Positions 31,701 through 39,318 of a stretch of DNA of 64,000 nt are shown here, one piece after another. A program made the translations under genes and the position numbers. The notes beneath the pieces are model-generated. The model did no database searches. It had not been told where the DNA came from and saw nothing but the letters and a program-made list of their open reading frames with translations. The first letter of the stretch is position 1. Each line of letters begins with the position of its first letter. Location of the stretch: NCBI GenBank assembly GCA_943788025.1, contig CALSOR010000012.1:62001-126000 (forward strand). Direction: 5' to 3'. This stretch comes from JABAAE01 sp905480545. GTDB lineage: Bacteria > Planctomycetota > Planctomycetia > Pirellulales > Pirellulaceae.

Positions 31701-32032
31701 ATGCCATCAAAACCGTCTTCAATGTAGCGGCGAAACACGTCTGTGAGGCATCCATCAGCTAATTCGCTGACAATGACTAGTTGCCCCTCAACGACTTCGA
31801 TTCGTTCGAGCGACAAGAGAAATGGGTGGCGAATCGATTTGATCCGATCTAGCGATTTCAGCTCTGATTGCGCTCTTTCTTCGTTGTGATAACCATGCAC
31901 GAGCTTGATCGCTTTTTTGAGTCCGCCGGGCGCTTCAGCCGACCAGACTTCTCCAAATCCACCGGATCCGATTTTGGCGATTAATTTATAGCCAAGGATC
32001 TCTTTATTGCGTTTTGAAAGTTCAACATCCAG
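28742..32032 (-). CDS. Ser/Thr protein kinase fused to tubulin/FtsZ-like domain (start disrupted by in-frame TAG)
   Basis: About 1096 residues from the CTG at 32032. The kinase domain (about 14-270) has the glycine loop GSGGFGEV (22-29), Lys43, HLDIKPEN (138-145, HLD instead of HRD), DFG (157-159) and APE. After a basic linker with PWGEEEIKKLPPPEI comes a tubulin-like domain from about residue 330: VLVVSIGRLAGSI, a TLCIDSDQ strand and a degenerate GTP-binding signature GSIGGGIGGMLLDVG (490-504), resembling the Tubulin_2 family. The C-terminal 350 residues are largely helical, with coiled-coil-like segments. The natural ATG looks to be 32041-32039, preceded by AAAAAGGA, but the third codon is TAG (32035-32033). 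The first ATG-free start with the kinase core intact is the CTG just after. A start at the GTG at 31900 would delete the catalytic Lys. The upstream AAA gene ends seven bases before the ATG. Confidence 0.85.
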   Translation of the reverse strand: MDVELSKRNKEILGYKLIAKIGSGGFGEVWSAEAPGGLKKAIKLVHGYHNEERAQSELKSLDRIKSIRHPFLLSLERIEVVEGQLVIVSELADGCLTDVFRRYIEDGFDGIDREKLISYLKDAADALDYLSANHSLQHLDIKPENLLIFGDHVKIADFGLLKDVNDCNQSLVTGMTPAYAAPEVFDGRPSSKSDQYALAIVFQEMLTGTRPFDGTTSAQLAGQHLYGKPKLVSLPKSDKTIILKALNRDPLHRFSSCSEFISNLAQRKLRKKVPTKMRLTQQNVTGSNATEVLNPDTIEQTALVPNSQLPWGEEEIKKLPPPEIKKDGQWLQPVLVVSIGRLAGSIANNFNAKLTERYGETKNRPSIQTLCIDSDQSAIDELVSSEHKTFMGNQDVVSTPLKNSEFYRSQPSESLSWINRRWIYNIPRSRQTEGIRPLGRLAFADHFETICNSLRNKILEITAAENLATTSETFEANIGSETTPRVVVVGSIGGGIGGMLLDVGYLIRTLFSEEGLNTPDMTAILTHSVNSRQQNAELSTANAIATLAELRHYVDFGYPGDAALGIPEFEEPPFDSVYFNELENDLRQTELNQRHSDIAEWIIGSNAASTVPFFEGCRDASKDSNNFELRTFGIKSCGPCEGNGIFEKSNQLIVDLLNRWQVGTPDSPRQVSEEGLQSLADHTIGLNELFEQFHKQLVNEISPQFHDSLLLESKELLSVPDDIETGLVQLHEKVLGVPKSEREVGYECTSLEKRFESIIEEKSTQDVDRLAIYLSNSYPGESFNLNRVSEQLNQLAEKQESVADEIEATISKCLSDTQLLMDRLRQIIPSNKRKKVARIADGILREYQELQFKAFLLRHCNSYSNAKMALIKKFEATVDISRKQLLGIQERFTEPFNIAPQDGQFSLANFANDYLANFNSVNLEELDKRLFAQTIKTAGGYLSAFENIRIVQRVLPHDLELISAELVAKTLSRISIDKLIVEKQLPPEQAIQILTDQLNQALPRLKNCGGAMRLLISTPRHGGPSFIHNVAAKHMGTEATSLCGSHGDLIFCFEAEGVPLTAVVKHLTKANPRALELSRKIHCRNDVQWSKLDDLF

Positions 32033-32040
32033 CTAAAACA

Positions 32041-32048
32041 TTCCTTTT
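32041..32048 (-). promoter_or_regulatory. Ribosome binding site just before the disrupted kinase start
   Basis: On the minus strand AAAAAGGA directly precedes ATG (32041-32039), giving a purine-rich ribosome binding site with short spacing. The message then reads ATG TTT TAG CTG GAT, so the best-placed start runs into a stop at codon 3. This supports the ATG as the ancestral start and the TAG as a later change or a reading error. Confidence 0.5.
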
Positions 32049-33434
32049 TCAATTGTTCGATGGGGTATCTTTGCCCACGGATTTCGATGTCTCTAAAAAA
32101 CTTGGTGCGGAAGCTTTATTCCCGACCGCTGTGAAGTAAGTCTTGACGGCCCGATCAAAATATTCGGGTCGAGTTTCAATTGGTAATTCGTTGTAAAAGC
32201 AGAAATTCCTGATTTGCTTTAGCAGATCACGAGGGTGACAGCGGCGCAACCGACGTTTTCCGTGAGCGAAGTGTCTGTCCAGAAGATAGGCGACGTTTTT
32301 CTGGTCGTATTCAAAACCCAGTTTTTTACAATAGATCTTGAAAAGATTGTGAAACTCCGCCGGCGATGGATCGGCGATTTCAATTTTGTAGGGAATTCGT
32401 CTTAAAAACGCGTCGTCCGTTAACGAGGCAGGTTCAAGATTTGTTGAGAAAATAATTAACTGCTCAAACGGGACTTGGATCTTCTTGCCGGTCGACAAAG
32501 TCAGGTAGTCCAAATTTGCTTCCAGTGGAACGATCCAGCGATTTAGGAGATCGGCAGGTTCAATTCGTTGGCGACCAAAATCATCAATCAACAGGCAGCC
32601 ACAATTGCTTTTCATTTGTATGGAGGCTTCGCTGACGTTGTTAGACTTGTCGTGTCTCAAATCAAGCGAGTCCATCGTTAACTCTCCGCCAACAATTACG
32701 GTTGGCCGTCGAATCTTAATCCACCGCGGGTCCTTGGGCGAGTTTGGATCAGTTGAACCCTCATTATGCGTGGACGTGCGGTGGTAGGTCGCATCAAAAA
32801 ATTTGATGATTTGACCATCTTCGTAAATGGCATTTGGAATCCAAACGTGGTCACCGAAACATTGCGTGATTCGCTGAGCGATCGTCGATTTTCCATTGCC
32901 CGGTTCGCCATATAAGAATAGGCCAGCCCCGGAATTGATCGCAGGACCAAGCTCTTCAAACAAATTTTCGTCAATGGAGATGTCGCGAAATGCTTTGCAG
33001 AGTTGGCTCCGCTTCGGGGACTCAGCGCGAATCGTTTGAGCCTCAGCACTAAGGATATAGTCCATCAAAGGCACAGGGGCTGGGCCAATGTATGAACATG
33101 CTCGGTTGGCAATTTTTGCCAAATCACGGCCATTCTCGGTAAGAACGTATTCATAATCGTTAAGTGGAGCAGAGCCCTTGTGAACCAGGATTTGTCGGGA
33201 ACGAAGGTTCTGTAATAGCGGATCGACCAGATTGAACGAAATGCATATATCTCGCGACAGGGCTCTTCCACTAGATATCCCGACGATGGAAAGGCGTTTG
33301 AGAATTAGTGATTCAATGAGGGAGACTGGAAGTCCTACTTCGGAAATTGATGTAGGCTCGGAAGGTGTGAATGCTTCGTCAGCTAGGATCGTATCCAGTA
33401 CACTGCTATTCGTATCGATCGTGGAAGCGGACAT
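32049..33434 (-). CDS. AAA ATPase with N-terminal winged-helix segment
   Basis: Protein of 461 residues. An N-terminal winged-helix-like segment (about 35-110, with GISSGRALSRDI) leads to SYIGPAPVPLMDYI, a block typical of a poorly characterised AAA family seen near Tad-type loci. The ATPase core has Walker A GEPGNGKST (176-184), Walker B CLLIDDFG (281-288), a sensor-1 Asn in IIFSTNLEP and arginine-rich RRIPYKIEI. A basic segment GKRRLRRCHPRDLLKQ follows. ATG at 33434 (MSASTIDTNSS) is chosen; a TTG at 33500 would add 22 residues. It is closely followed by the kinase-tubulin gene, and the two are probably one transcript. A remodelling role on the tubulin-like partner is inference. Confidence 0.8.
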   Translation of the reverse strand: MSASTIDTNSSVLDTILADEAFTPSEPTSISEVGLPVSLIESLILKRLSIVGISSGRALSRDICISFNLVDPLLQNLRSRQILVHKGSAPLNDYEYVLTENGRDLAKIANRACSYIGPAPVPLMDYILSAEAQTIRAESPKRSQLCKAFRDISIDENLFEELGPAINSGAGLFLYGEPGNGKSTIAQRITQCFGDHVWIPNAIYEDGQIIKFFDATYHRTSTHNEGSTDPNSPKDPRWIKIRRPTVIVGGELTMDSLDLRHDKSNNVSEASIQMKSNCGCLLIDDFGRQRIEPADLLNRWIVPLEANLDYLTLSTGKKIQVPFEQLIIFSTNLEPASLTDDAFLRRIPYKIEIADPSPAEFHNLFKIYCKKLGFEYDQKNVAYLLDRHFAHGKRRLRRCHPRDLLKQIRNFCFYNELPIETRPEYFDRAVKTYFTAVGNKASAPSFLETSKSVGKDTPSNN

Positions 33435-33710
33435 GTAATCTGCAAATTCTTTTAGGTCTGACCAGTAAGGATTGTTTGAGGCAGAACAAACATCAAACAA
33501 AGCTTAGGTTGTCACTAAAAAAAAATTGCGAAAAGATGAAAAAGCGTTAGCTTCCCCCCACTGCCATCGTCATGATTGAAAAAAATGACCTCCAGTAGTC
33601 AATTCAAATGGAGATTTTGGTGAACCTGGTTTTTTTTGAATCGTCCCCCTAGAAGGGGCCTAGGTATACGTAAATCTTGTTTATTTAAAAGTAATAATTG
33701 GCGAAGAAGC

Positions 33711-34838
33711 ATGTCGGATTTACAAACGTGTAATGGTCAGTCGATTGGTGTCGAGCAAACGGAATTGAAAGCGGTGTGGCAATTATGCGGCCAGGTTAGC
33801 GAAGGCCAGACCAATCGCGAATTTCGTATTCGCGAATTTCCGTTTACCATCGGGCGAGATGATTCGGCATCGATGTCCATTGCTGTCAGTTGTATGTCAA
33901 AGTGTCACGCGCAAATTATTCCGGATTCGAACGGCGGAATTGTGTTGCAGGATTTGGGAAGTACCAACGGGACGTTTGTAAATGGAAAAAAACTATACGG
34001 CGACACTTTGTTAAAGGAAAACGATATCGTTCAGTTCGCCACAATTCCCTTTCGTATCGGGATTGTTGCATCAAAAAAGGAATTAAAAACGATCGCGGAA
34101 GATGCTGGGGACAAGGCACTCGCGTTAGTTCAATTTGAACGGCTCATCGATGATGGAGAACTATTTCCACACTACCAACCCATCGTCAAGCTTTCCGATC
34201 AACAGCCGATTGGTTATGAAGTGCTTGGCCGCAGTCGTGTTTTTGGTTTGCAGAATCCCCGGGAAATGTTCGCTGCGGCTTCACAGTTGGGTTGTGAAGC
34301 GCTGCTAAGCGAAAAGTTCCGAAGAGCAGGCGTTGAGCATGGGCTGGCATTGGGCAACGAATCTAATCTTTTCGTTAATACGCACCCTAAAGAACTGGAT
34401 CGCCTGGAACTTTACTCGTCTTTGAAAGATCTGCGCGAAAGTGCGCCCCATCAAGCCATTACACTGGAGATTCACGAGGGGGCTGTCACGAATCTGACGA
34501 TGATGCGTGAGCTGTGTGCGGTTTTGAAAGACCTTGAAATTAAGTTGGCATTTGATGATTTCGGTGTCGGGCAAGCTCGGCTTGTCGAACTTGGTGAAAT
34601 TCGACCTGAGTACTTAAAGTTTGACATGAACCTGACTAAGAACATCGACCAAGCCAATTCTAAACGGCAAGAGCTCGTGGCGTTATTTGCGAACCTGGTG
34701 AATAGCCTTGGGATCGAAACGTTGGCTGAAGGTGTTGAGACGATCGAGTGCCACAAAACGCTTTGCGAAATGGGTTTTAAGCTGGGGCAGGGATTCTTTT
34801 ATGGCCGCCCCGTTCCGCTGTCGGAAATTCTCAGCTAG
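33711..34838 (+). CDS. FHA-EAL protein, probable c-di-GMP phosphodiesterase
   Basis: Protein of 375 residues. The N-terminal FHA domain (about 20-120) has FTIGRDD (Arg49), SKCHAQI and GSTNGTFVNG, the surfaces that bind phosphothreonine. The EAL domain (about 140-375) has EVLGR (170-174, ExLxR), Asn223, LEIHE (Glu253), FDDFG (282-283), Lys303 and AEGVET (Glu340), so all metal and catalytic residues look intact and c-di-GMP hydrolysis is expected. The ATG at 33711, two bases after GCGAAGAAGC, replaces a TTG at 33636 that adds an unlikely basic extension. It is divergent from the AAA ATPase; the 276-base gap has a GC-rich CCCCCTAGAAGGGG hairpin near 33646-33659. The neighbouring kinase could supply the FHA ligand; that link is inferred from position. 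Confidence 0.85.
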   Translation: MSDLQTCNGQSIGVEQTELKAVWQLCGQVSEGQTNREFRIREFPFTIGRDDSASMSIAVSCMSKCHAQIIPDSNGGIVLQDLGSTNGTFVNGKKLYGDTLLKENDIVQFATIPFRIGIVASKKELKTIAEDAGDKALALVQFERLIDDGELFPHYQPIVKLSDQQPIGYEVLGRSRVFGLQNPREMFAAASQLGCEALLSEKFRRAGVEHGLALGNESNLFVNTHPKELDRLELYSSLKDLRESAPHQAITLEIHEGAVTNLTMMRELCAVLKDLEIKLAFDDFGVGQARLVELGEIRPEYLKFDMNLTKNIDQANSKRQELVALFANLVNSLGIETLAEGVETIECHKTLCEMGFKLGQGFFYGRPVPLSEILS

Positions 34839-34871
34839 TTCAAACGAACGCATCAACGGAGAATCGCAAGA

Positions 34872-36329
34872 TCAGCGATTCATCAATTCGCGTATTGAGC
34901 GGAGCGTCTCGACGGCGGGCTTGGGTTTCAACTGATTGTTGAATAATCCTGATCCGAAATACTGATCTGAAGGTTGATCGATTAGGTTACCATAGAACAC
35001 TCCGGCTACATTGTGTTTGGCCATTGAAAGCAGCGTGATCTGACGAATCCAATTGGCTTGCGAGTCAAGTGCGGCGGCGATCTCGAATTCGTTAGCTTCA
35101 CTTTCTAAACGCTTTTTTACCCCGCCAGGGATTTGCAATTGAAGGATCAATGGGAAATCAAAATGTGCCCATGCATCTAGCAGGTCATTGAATGCATAAA
35201 GATCTCGGCTCCAAGTGCCCTGCGGGTAGTAACCCAGGTTAAACTCCAAGCAAAATGCAGCGATCGGGGTATCCATACGGATCAGGTTATCTGCCAATTG
35301 GATTGGGGATTTGTTAAGTGGAAATACGGTTTGCGATTCGCCGAATGGCTGATTGATCCCTAGCAGCAACGGAATTTGTGGTTGCAAATTTTTGATCATG
35401 CTATAGAGTTCGAACGCCAAGTGAATTTGCTCTTGATCGCTCCAGCCATTGTTTTCATGAAGACCAACTTGGGCCAACGGATGGATTAGCTTGAACTCAT
35501 TTCCGCATTGTTCCAAAAGTCGTTTGCCACGCTCTAACAGGTTGTCTTCCGCATCCTCAATAGTCGCGAAATCCTGTTTGCGAAATTCAGAAAGCTGGAA
35601 TAGTGGTTCGGTGCAACTTGTAATGCCTTTTTGATGAAGTTTTCCACAAAGGCTCTCAAGTTGTGTTTTGACTTTCGGAGATGGTTGATCGTATTCCGGG
35701 ATTTGTAGAATCCCAGCGTTAAAAATGTTTTCCAGCGCTTTTTGTAGTTTTCCACTTTCCGGATCAAGTTGGCAGCCCAAAAGAGACGTCTTGGGTTGGC
35801 TTTCGTTTCGTCGTAATTCGAAAATTAATTCCGCAAACAATTCACTGATCTCACCCATTAGTTGAATGCTGCCACGGATTGCTTGATTGGCCAAATCGAA
35901 CCGGATTTCTTCAGTCGAAAACGTCGCCCGTTGAAAATTCGATTTGACGTTTTGGATTTGTTGTTGAATCGTCTCGTCCACTTGCAATCCAGCCGCAATC
36001 CAATTTTCGGTTTGGTCAACCAATCGCCCCACCGTCCCTCGGGCAATTTCAAGAGCCAGGTCGTAGTTGTTTTTGCTTCTCGGAAGCGAAACGGTTTTTA
36101 AAAAGAAGACCCCTAAATCTTTGACGTGCCATGGTACGACGATTCGAAGTGATTCTTTATGACTGTGATTAATAATTAGATGCTTGTCTTCAAATTTGAA
36201 TTCGACCGAACGCGGGTTATGATCAAGCCACTCAGAGTGAATGAATTCCTTGAAAGCGACGGGGATGCAATCGGCGCGCGGTAAATCAAATGTGAGGACA
36301 GTCACGACAGATTTCGATTGGACACTCAA
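34872..36329 (-). CDS. Xylanase-like (GH10-like) TIM-barrel protein
   Basis: Protein of 485 residues, no signal peptide. An N-terminal region of about 170 residues has no recognised domain; then a TIM-barrel-like C-terminal half with strands such as FKLIHPLAQVGLHENNGW, IPLLLGINQPFGESQT and PIAAFCLEFNLGYYPQGTW. The end, GVFYGNLIDQPS followed by GSGLFNNQLKPKPAVETL, strongly resembles the closing strand of endo-1,4-beta-xylanase/GH10-like proteins. Candidate acids are in CLEFNL and GLHENNG, but I cannot confirm the catalytic pair. Starts are non-ATG: TTG at 36329 or GTG at 36305. It converges on the FHA-EAL gene with 33 bases between stops. Confidence 0.5.
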   Translation of the reverse strand: MSVQSKSVVTVLTFDLPRADCIPVAFKEFIHSEWLDHNPRSVEFKFEDKHLIINHSHKESLRIVVPWHVKDLGVFFLKTVSLPRSKNNYDLALEIARGTVGRLVDQTENWIAAGLQVDETIQQQIQNVKSNFQRATFSTEEIRFDLANQAIRGSIQLMGEISELFAELIFELRRNESQPKTSLLGCQLDPESGKLQKALENIFNAGILQIPEYDQPSPKVKTQLESLCGKLHQKGITSCTEPLFQLSEFRKQDFATIEDAEDNLLERGKRLLEQCGNEFKLIHPLAQVGLHENNGWSDQEQIHLAFELYSMIKNLQPQIPLLLGINQPFGESQTVFPLNKSPIQLADNLIRMDTPIAAFCLEFNLGYYPQGTWSRDLYAFNDLLDAWAHFDFPLILQLQIPGGVKKRLESEANEFEIAAALDSQANWIRQITLLSMAKHNVAGVFYGNLIDQPSDQYFGSGLFNNQLKPKPAVETLRSIRELMNR

Positions 36330-36628
36330 AATACGAGGTTTCGAAAAGGGGAATGCTTGGAGCCTAATCCATTAAAGAAGCGGATTTGATCCTCACGCGA
36401 ATAATAAATATGAATGCATCAGTTTAAATCCCCACCGATGGGAACAAACCGCGTCAGTATGACGAACGCACTCAGTGTGATTGTTCGCTAATTTTATTCC
36501 AAACTTCCGCCGCTAGTAACCCTTTTCCGTCGCCGATATAATCTTCCCGTCTCACAGGGCGATCTGCTCGCCAATCGTCGTCGACTTTGATTTTTAAACG
36601 CACTGTTGTTGCCTCGGGTAGAAGAAAT

Positions 36629-37492
36629 ATGCCAACCACTCTTATTCGTCAGGGAAAAGTTCGAGACATCTATGATGCGGGGGAGCACTTGTTACTGGTT
36701 GCGAGCGACCGTGTTAGCGCATTCGATTGGGTGATCCCTACGAAAATCCCAGACAAGGGACGCGTTCTGACTCAAATTAGTCATTTTTGGTTTGGTAAAA
36801 TAGAGACGCCGAATCATTTAGTCGTTGACTTTGATATCCAAACGCTCGAATTACCGGACGGTGTCGAGCGGAAAGAACTGGTTGGTCGATCGGTTTTGGT
36901 GAAGAAGTGCGAGGTGATTCCTGTGGAATGCGTCGTCCGCGGTTATCTTGCCGGATCCGGTTGGCGCGAATACCAGAAGAGTCAGACGGTTTGTGGGATC
37001 CCATTGCCGAGCGGATTGGAAAATGGATCGAAGTTACCTCGCCCCATTTTTACACCGGCAACCAAAGAAGAAGAGGGGCATGACGAAAATATCTCTTTTG
37101 AACGAATGGTAGAAATCGTTGGAGAGAAAACGGCGAAAACACTAAGAGAAAAGAGCCTTCAGACCTACCAACTAGGAGCCGAGTACGCGAAGGCCAAAGG
37201 GATCATCATTGCTGATACAAAATTTGAATGGGGATGGTATGACGACGAGTTGACGTTGATCGACGAAGTTTTGACTCCTGACAGCTCGCGGTTTTGGCCG
37301 GAAGATCAATATCAGCCGGGAGGTGAGCAGTTTTCATACGATAAGCAATTTGTACGCAACTACTTGGATTCGACGGATTGGGATAAGAATTGTGAGCCGC
37401 CGCAGTTGCCTCCAGAGATCGTGCGAAAAACAAGAGAAAAGTACATCGAGGCGTTTGAGCTTCTGACCGAAACGGACTTCCCCTGGAAGTAA
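36629..37492 (+). CDS. purC: Phosphoribosylaminoimidazole-succinocarboxamide synthase
   Basis: Purine biosynthesis enzyme joining CAIR and aspartate with ATP to make SAICAR. The 287-residue length fits the longer PurC form. Conserved features: GKVRDIYDAGEHLLLVASDR at the N-terminus, DKGRVLTQISHFWF, CEVIPVECVVRGYLAGSGW, FTPATKEEEGHDENISFE and ADTKFEWG, then LIDEVLTPDSSRFWP. The ATG at 36629 follows GAAGAA, and the TTG at 36587 is not needed. The gene stands alone and ends about 70 bases before a strong terminator hairpin. Confidence 0.96.
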   Translation: MPTTLIRQGKVRDIYDAGEHLLLVASDRVSAFDWVIPTKIPDKGRVLTQISHFWFGKIETPNHLVVDFDIQTLELPDGVERKELVGRSVLVKKCEVIPVECVVRGYLAGSGWREYQKSQTVCGIPLPSGLENGSKLPRPIFTPATKEEEGHDENISFERMVEIVGEKTAKTLREKSLQTYQLGAEYAKAKGIIIADTKFEWGWYDDELTLIDEVLTPDSSRFWPEDQYQPGGEQFSYDKQFVRNYLDSTDWDKNCEPPQLPPEIVRKTREKYIEAFELLTETDFPWK

Positions 37493-37561
37493 CTTACTGA
37501 GATGAACCGTCGAGCAATGCTTTACGGGAGCTCGATCAGGTAGCGTTGAAGAATGAAAAAA

Positions 37562-37599
37562 AAGACCGCAACGGATTGCGTTGCGGTCTTGTTTTTTTT
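37562..37599 (+). terminator. Rho-independent terminator after purC
   Basis: A perfect 12-base stem (AAGACCGCAACG at 37562-37573 and CGTTGCGGTCTT at 37579-37590) with a five-base loop, followed by G and eight T. A run of A precedes the stem, so it can also stop transcripts coming from the oxidoreductase gene on the other strand. It lies 70 bases after the purC stop and about 65 bases beyond the oxidoreductase stop. Confidence 0.92.
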
Positions 37600-37640
37600 A
37601 TCGAAAAATTTGGTCCAAAGAGCGACTCTTCAGTCTGCTT

Positions 37641-37678
37641 TGTTACAGAACAGGTACGTTGTTACAGAACAGGTACGT
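37641..37678. repeat. 19-bp tandem duplication across the oxidoreductase stop codon
   Basis: Two exact copies of TGTTACAGAACAGGTACGT (37641-37659 and 37660-37678), followed by a partial copy (TGTTCTG). The second copy covers the last codons and the TAA (37662-37664) of the oxidoreductase gene on the minus strand. The first copy lies past the stop and repeats the same end sequence, including another TAA. See the repeats after the sulfotransferase and citrate synthase genes. Confidence 0.85.
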
Positions 37679-39026
37679 TGTTCTGTCCTGGCATCGAGAT
37701 CGCGTATTCCATGTTCTCGTCCGGCTTTATTGGCGCCTCATCTTTGAACGATTTCATGTTGTCGACGTCTGCCAGCTTCAACTCAGAATTGAAGCATTGA
37801 TCCCATGACAATTCTTTTCCGGTGTAAGTCACCATTCGACCCATGATGGCGGTCATGGTTGACTTTGCTCCGTAAACGGTTTCATTTGGGATTTCGCCTT
37901 TGCGGATCGACGCGAACAGATCGTGGTGTTCGTTCTGGTGTCCACCTGGTTCGCCCTTAGGCCGCTTGAACTCAACCGTTCCGCCACCTTTGAGCATGAT
38001 CTTACCACCCGCAATGTGGCAATCTCCATTGGATCCATGGCAAAATTCATTAACTTGTCGCCATGTTCCTTGCTGATGTCGGCAACTGCTTAGCATTTTT
38101 GATCCGTCACCGTAGGTGTATTCGATCATATGGTGATCATAAATTTCACCGAATCGAGGACCTGTTCGGACTTGACGACCACCAAGACCCTGCGCTGAAA
38201 CTGGGAAGGAATCTTTTAGCCAGTTGATCACATCAAGATTGTGGATGTGTTGTTCAACAATGTGGTCACCACAGATCCAGTTGAAGAAGTACCAGTTTCG
38301 CATTTGGTACTCCAGTTCCGTGTGGTTCTTTTCACGATTCTTGACCCAAGGCGTCGAGCCATTCCAGTAGGCACGCATGAAGTTAATGTCGCCAAGAATT
38401 CCGTCTTGAAGTGCCTTAATGGTGTCGCGATAACGAGTCTCGTGGTGTCGCTGAAGTCCGACCGCCACAGCAAGCCCTTTTTTCTTTGCTTCTTCACCTG
38501 CGGCAAGAACGCGTCGCACACCCGGGGCATCTGTCGCTACCGGCTTCTCCATGAACACGTTTTTGCCAGCTTTGACTGCAGCTTCAAAATGCAGCGGCCG
38601 GAATCCAGGTGGTGTGGCGAGGATGACCATTTCCAGATCTTGATCCAAAACCTTTTTGTACGAATCAAATCCAATGAATTGACGATCTTCGGGTACGTCA
38701 ACATGAACGCCATTCTTCCCGTTCTTCAAGCTGTTATAGGATCCTTTGAGTCGATCGCCAAAAACGTCGCCCATGGCAGTGATTTTGACGGGGCCTTTGT
38801 CCTGCGTGTTTAAGGCTTGTCCTGCAGCTCCGGTCCCTCGCCCGCCGCAGCCAATCAAACCGACGCGGATGGTCTCGTTGGCACCCGTGTGTGCAGCCCG
38901 CGCGATGCTCAGGTTTCCACCGACAAGTCCAGATGCTACTCCACCAGCTACAAGTGCGGAGCCCTTAACAAAGCTTCGTCTGGAATTTTGCTGTGTTGAG
39001 CTGGATTCATTCTTCTTTTGGGTCAT
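37662..39026 (-). CDS. Tat-exported Gfo/Idh/MocA family oxidoreductase
   Basis: NAD(P)-type dehydrogenase of about 454 residues, likely acting on a sugar or cyclitol outside the cytoplasm. The twin-arginine signal is NSRRSFVKGSALVAGGVASG near residues 12-31. The Rossmann start is IRVGLIGCGGRGTGAAGQAL, the family EKP motif is in VFMEKPVATDAPGVRRVLAA, and a conserved HxxxxHHETRYRDT block follows. The C-terminal half has GGTVEFKRPKGEPGGHQNEH. Substrate and cofactor are not determined. ATG at 39026 precedes the Tat signal; an in-frame upstream start at 39128 adds residues of no likely coding value. The last codons lie in a tandem duplication. Confidence 0.9.
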   Translation of the reverse strand: MTQKKNESSSTQQNSRRSFVKGSALVAGGVASGLVGGNLSIARAAHTGANETIRVGLIGCGGRGTGAAGQALNTQDKGPVKITAMGDVFGDRLKGSYNSLKNGKNGVHVDVPEDRQFIGFDSYKKVLDQDLEMVILATPPGFRPLHFEAAVKAGKNVFMEKPVATDAPGVRRVLAAGEEAKKKGLAVAVGLQRHHETRYRDTIKALQDGILGDINFMRAYWNGSTPWVKNREKNHTELEYQMRNWYFFNWICGDHIVEQHIHNLDVINWLKDSFPVSAQGLGGRQVRTGPRFGEIYDHHMIEYTYGDGSKMLSSCRHQQGTWRQVNEFCHGSNGDCHIAGGKIMLKGGGTVEFKRPKGEPGGHQNEHHDLFASIRKGEIPNETVYGAKSTMTAIMGRMVTYTGKELSWDQCFNSELKLADVDNMKSFKDEAPIKPDENMEYAISMPGQNNVPVL

Positions 39027-39318
39027 AAAAAACTCCGAAGGTTGTTGGACAAAGGAAGCATTCGTTTTTCTATCGGACATAATCCGCATACAATGAAACG
39101 AACCGCATAAACTTCTTTGATTTATCAAGCCTGCATATTAACGTTTGCTGCATCGCAGTAAACCTTGAACAAAAGCCATCATTGGCGTAACGAATCACCT
39201 ACATTGCACTACCTGTTGCCGACGGGCATGCCGCCGAGGCGGTAGAAACGTGCGGAATCCGCCAAGCTCACCAAACCAATAGCATATCGCGGGTCGAAAA
39301 CAGATTCAATCGAATATC

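Noticed and set aside
39217..39247. GC-rich partial inverted repeat before apbE
   Set aside because: Pairing is imperfect and there is no T-tract or repeat elsewhere in the window.
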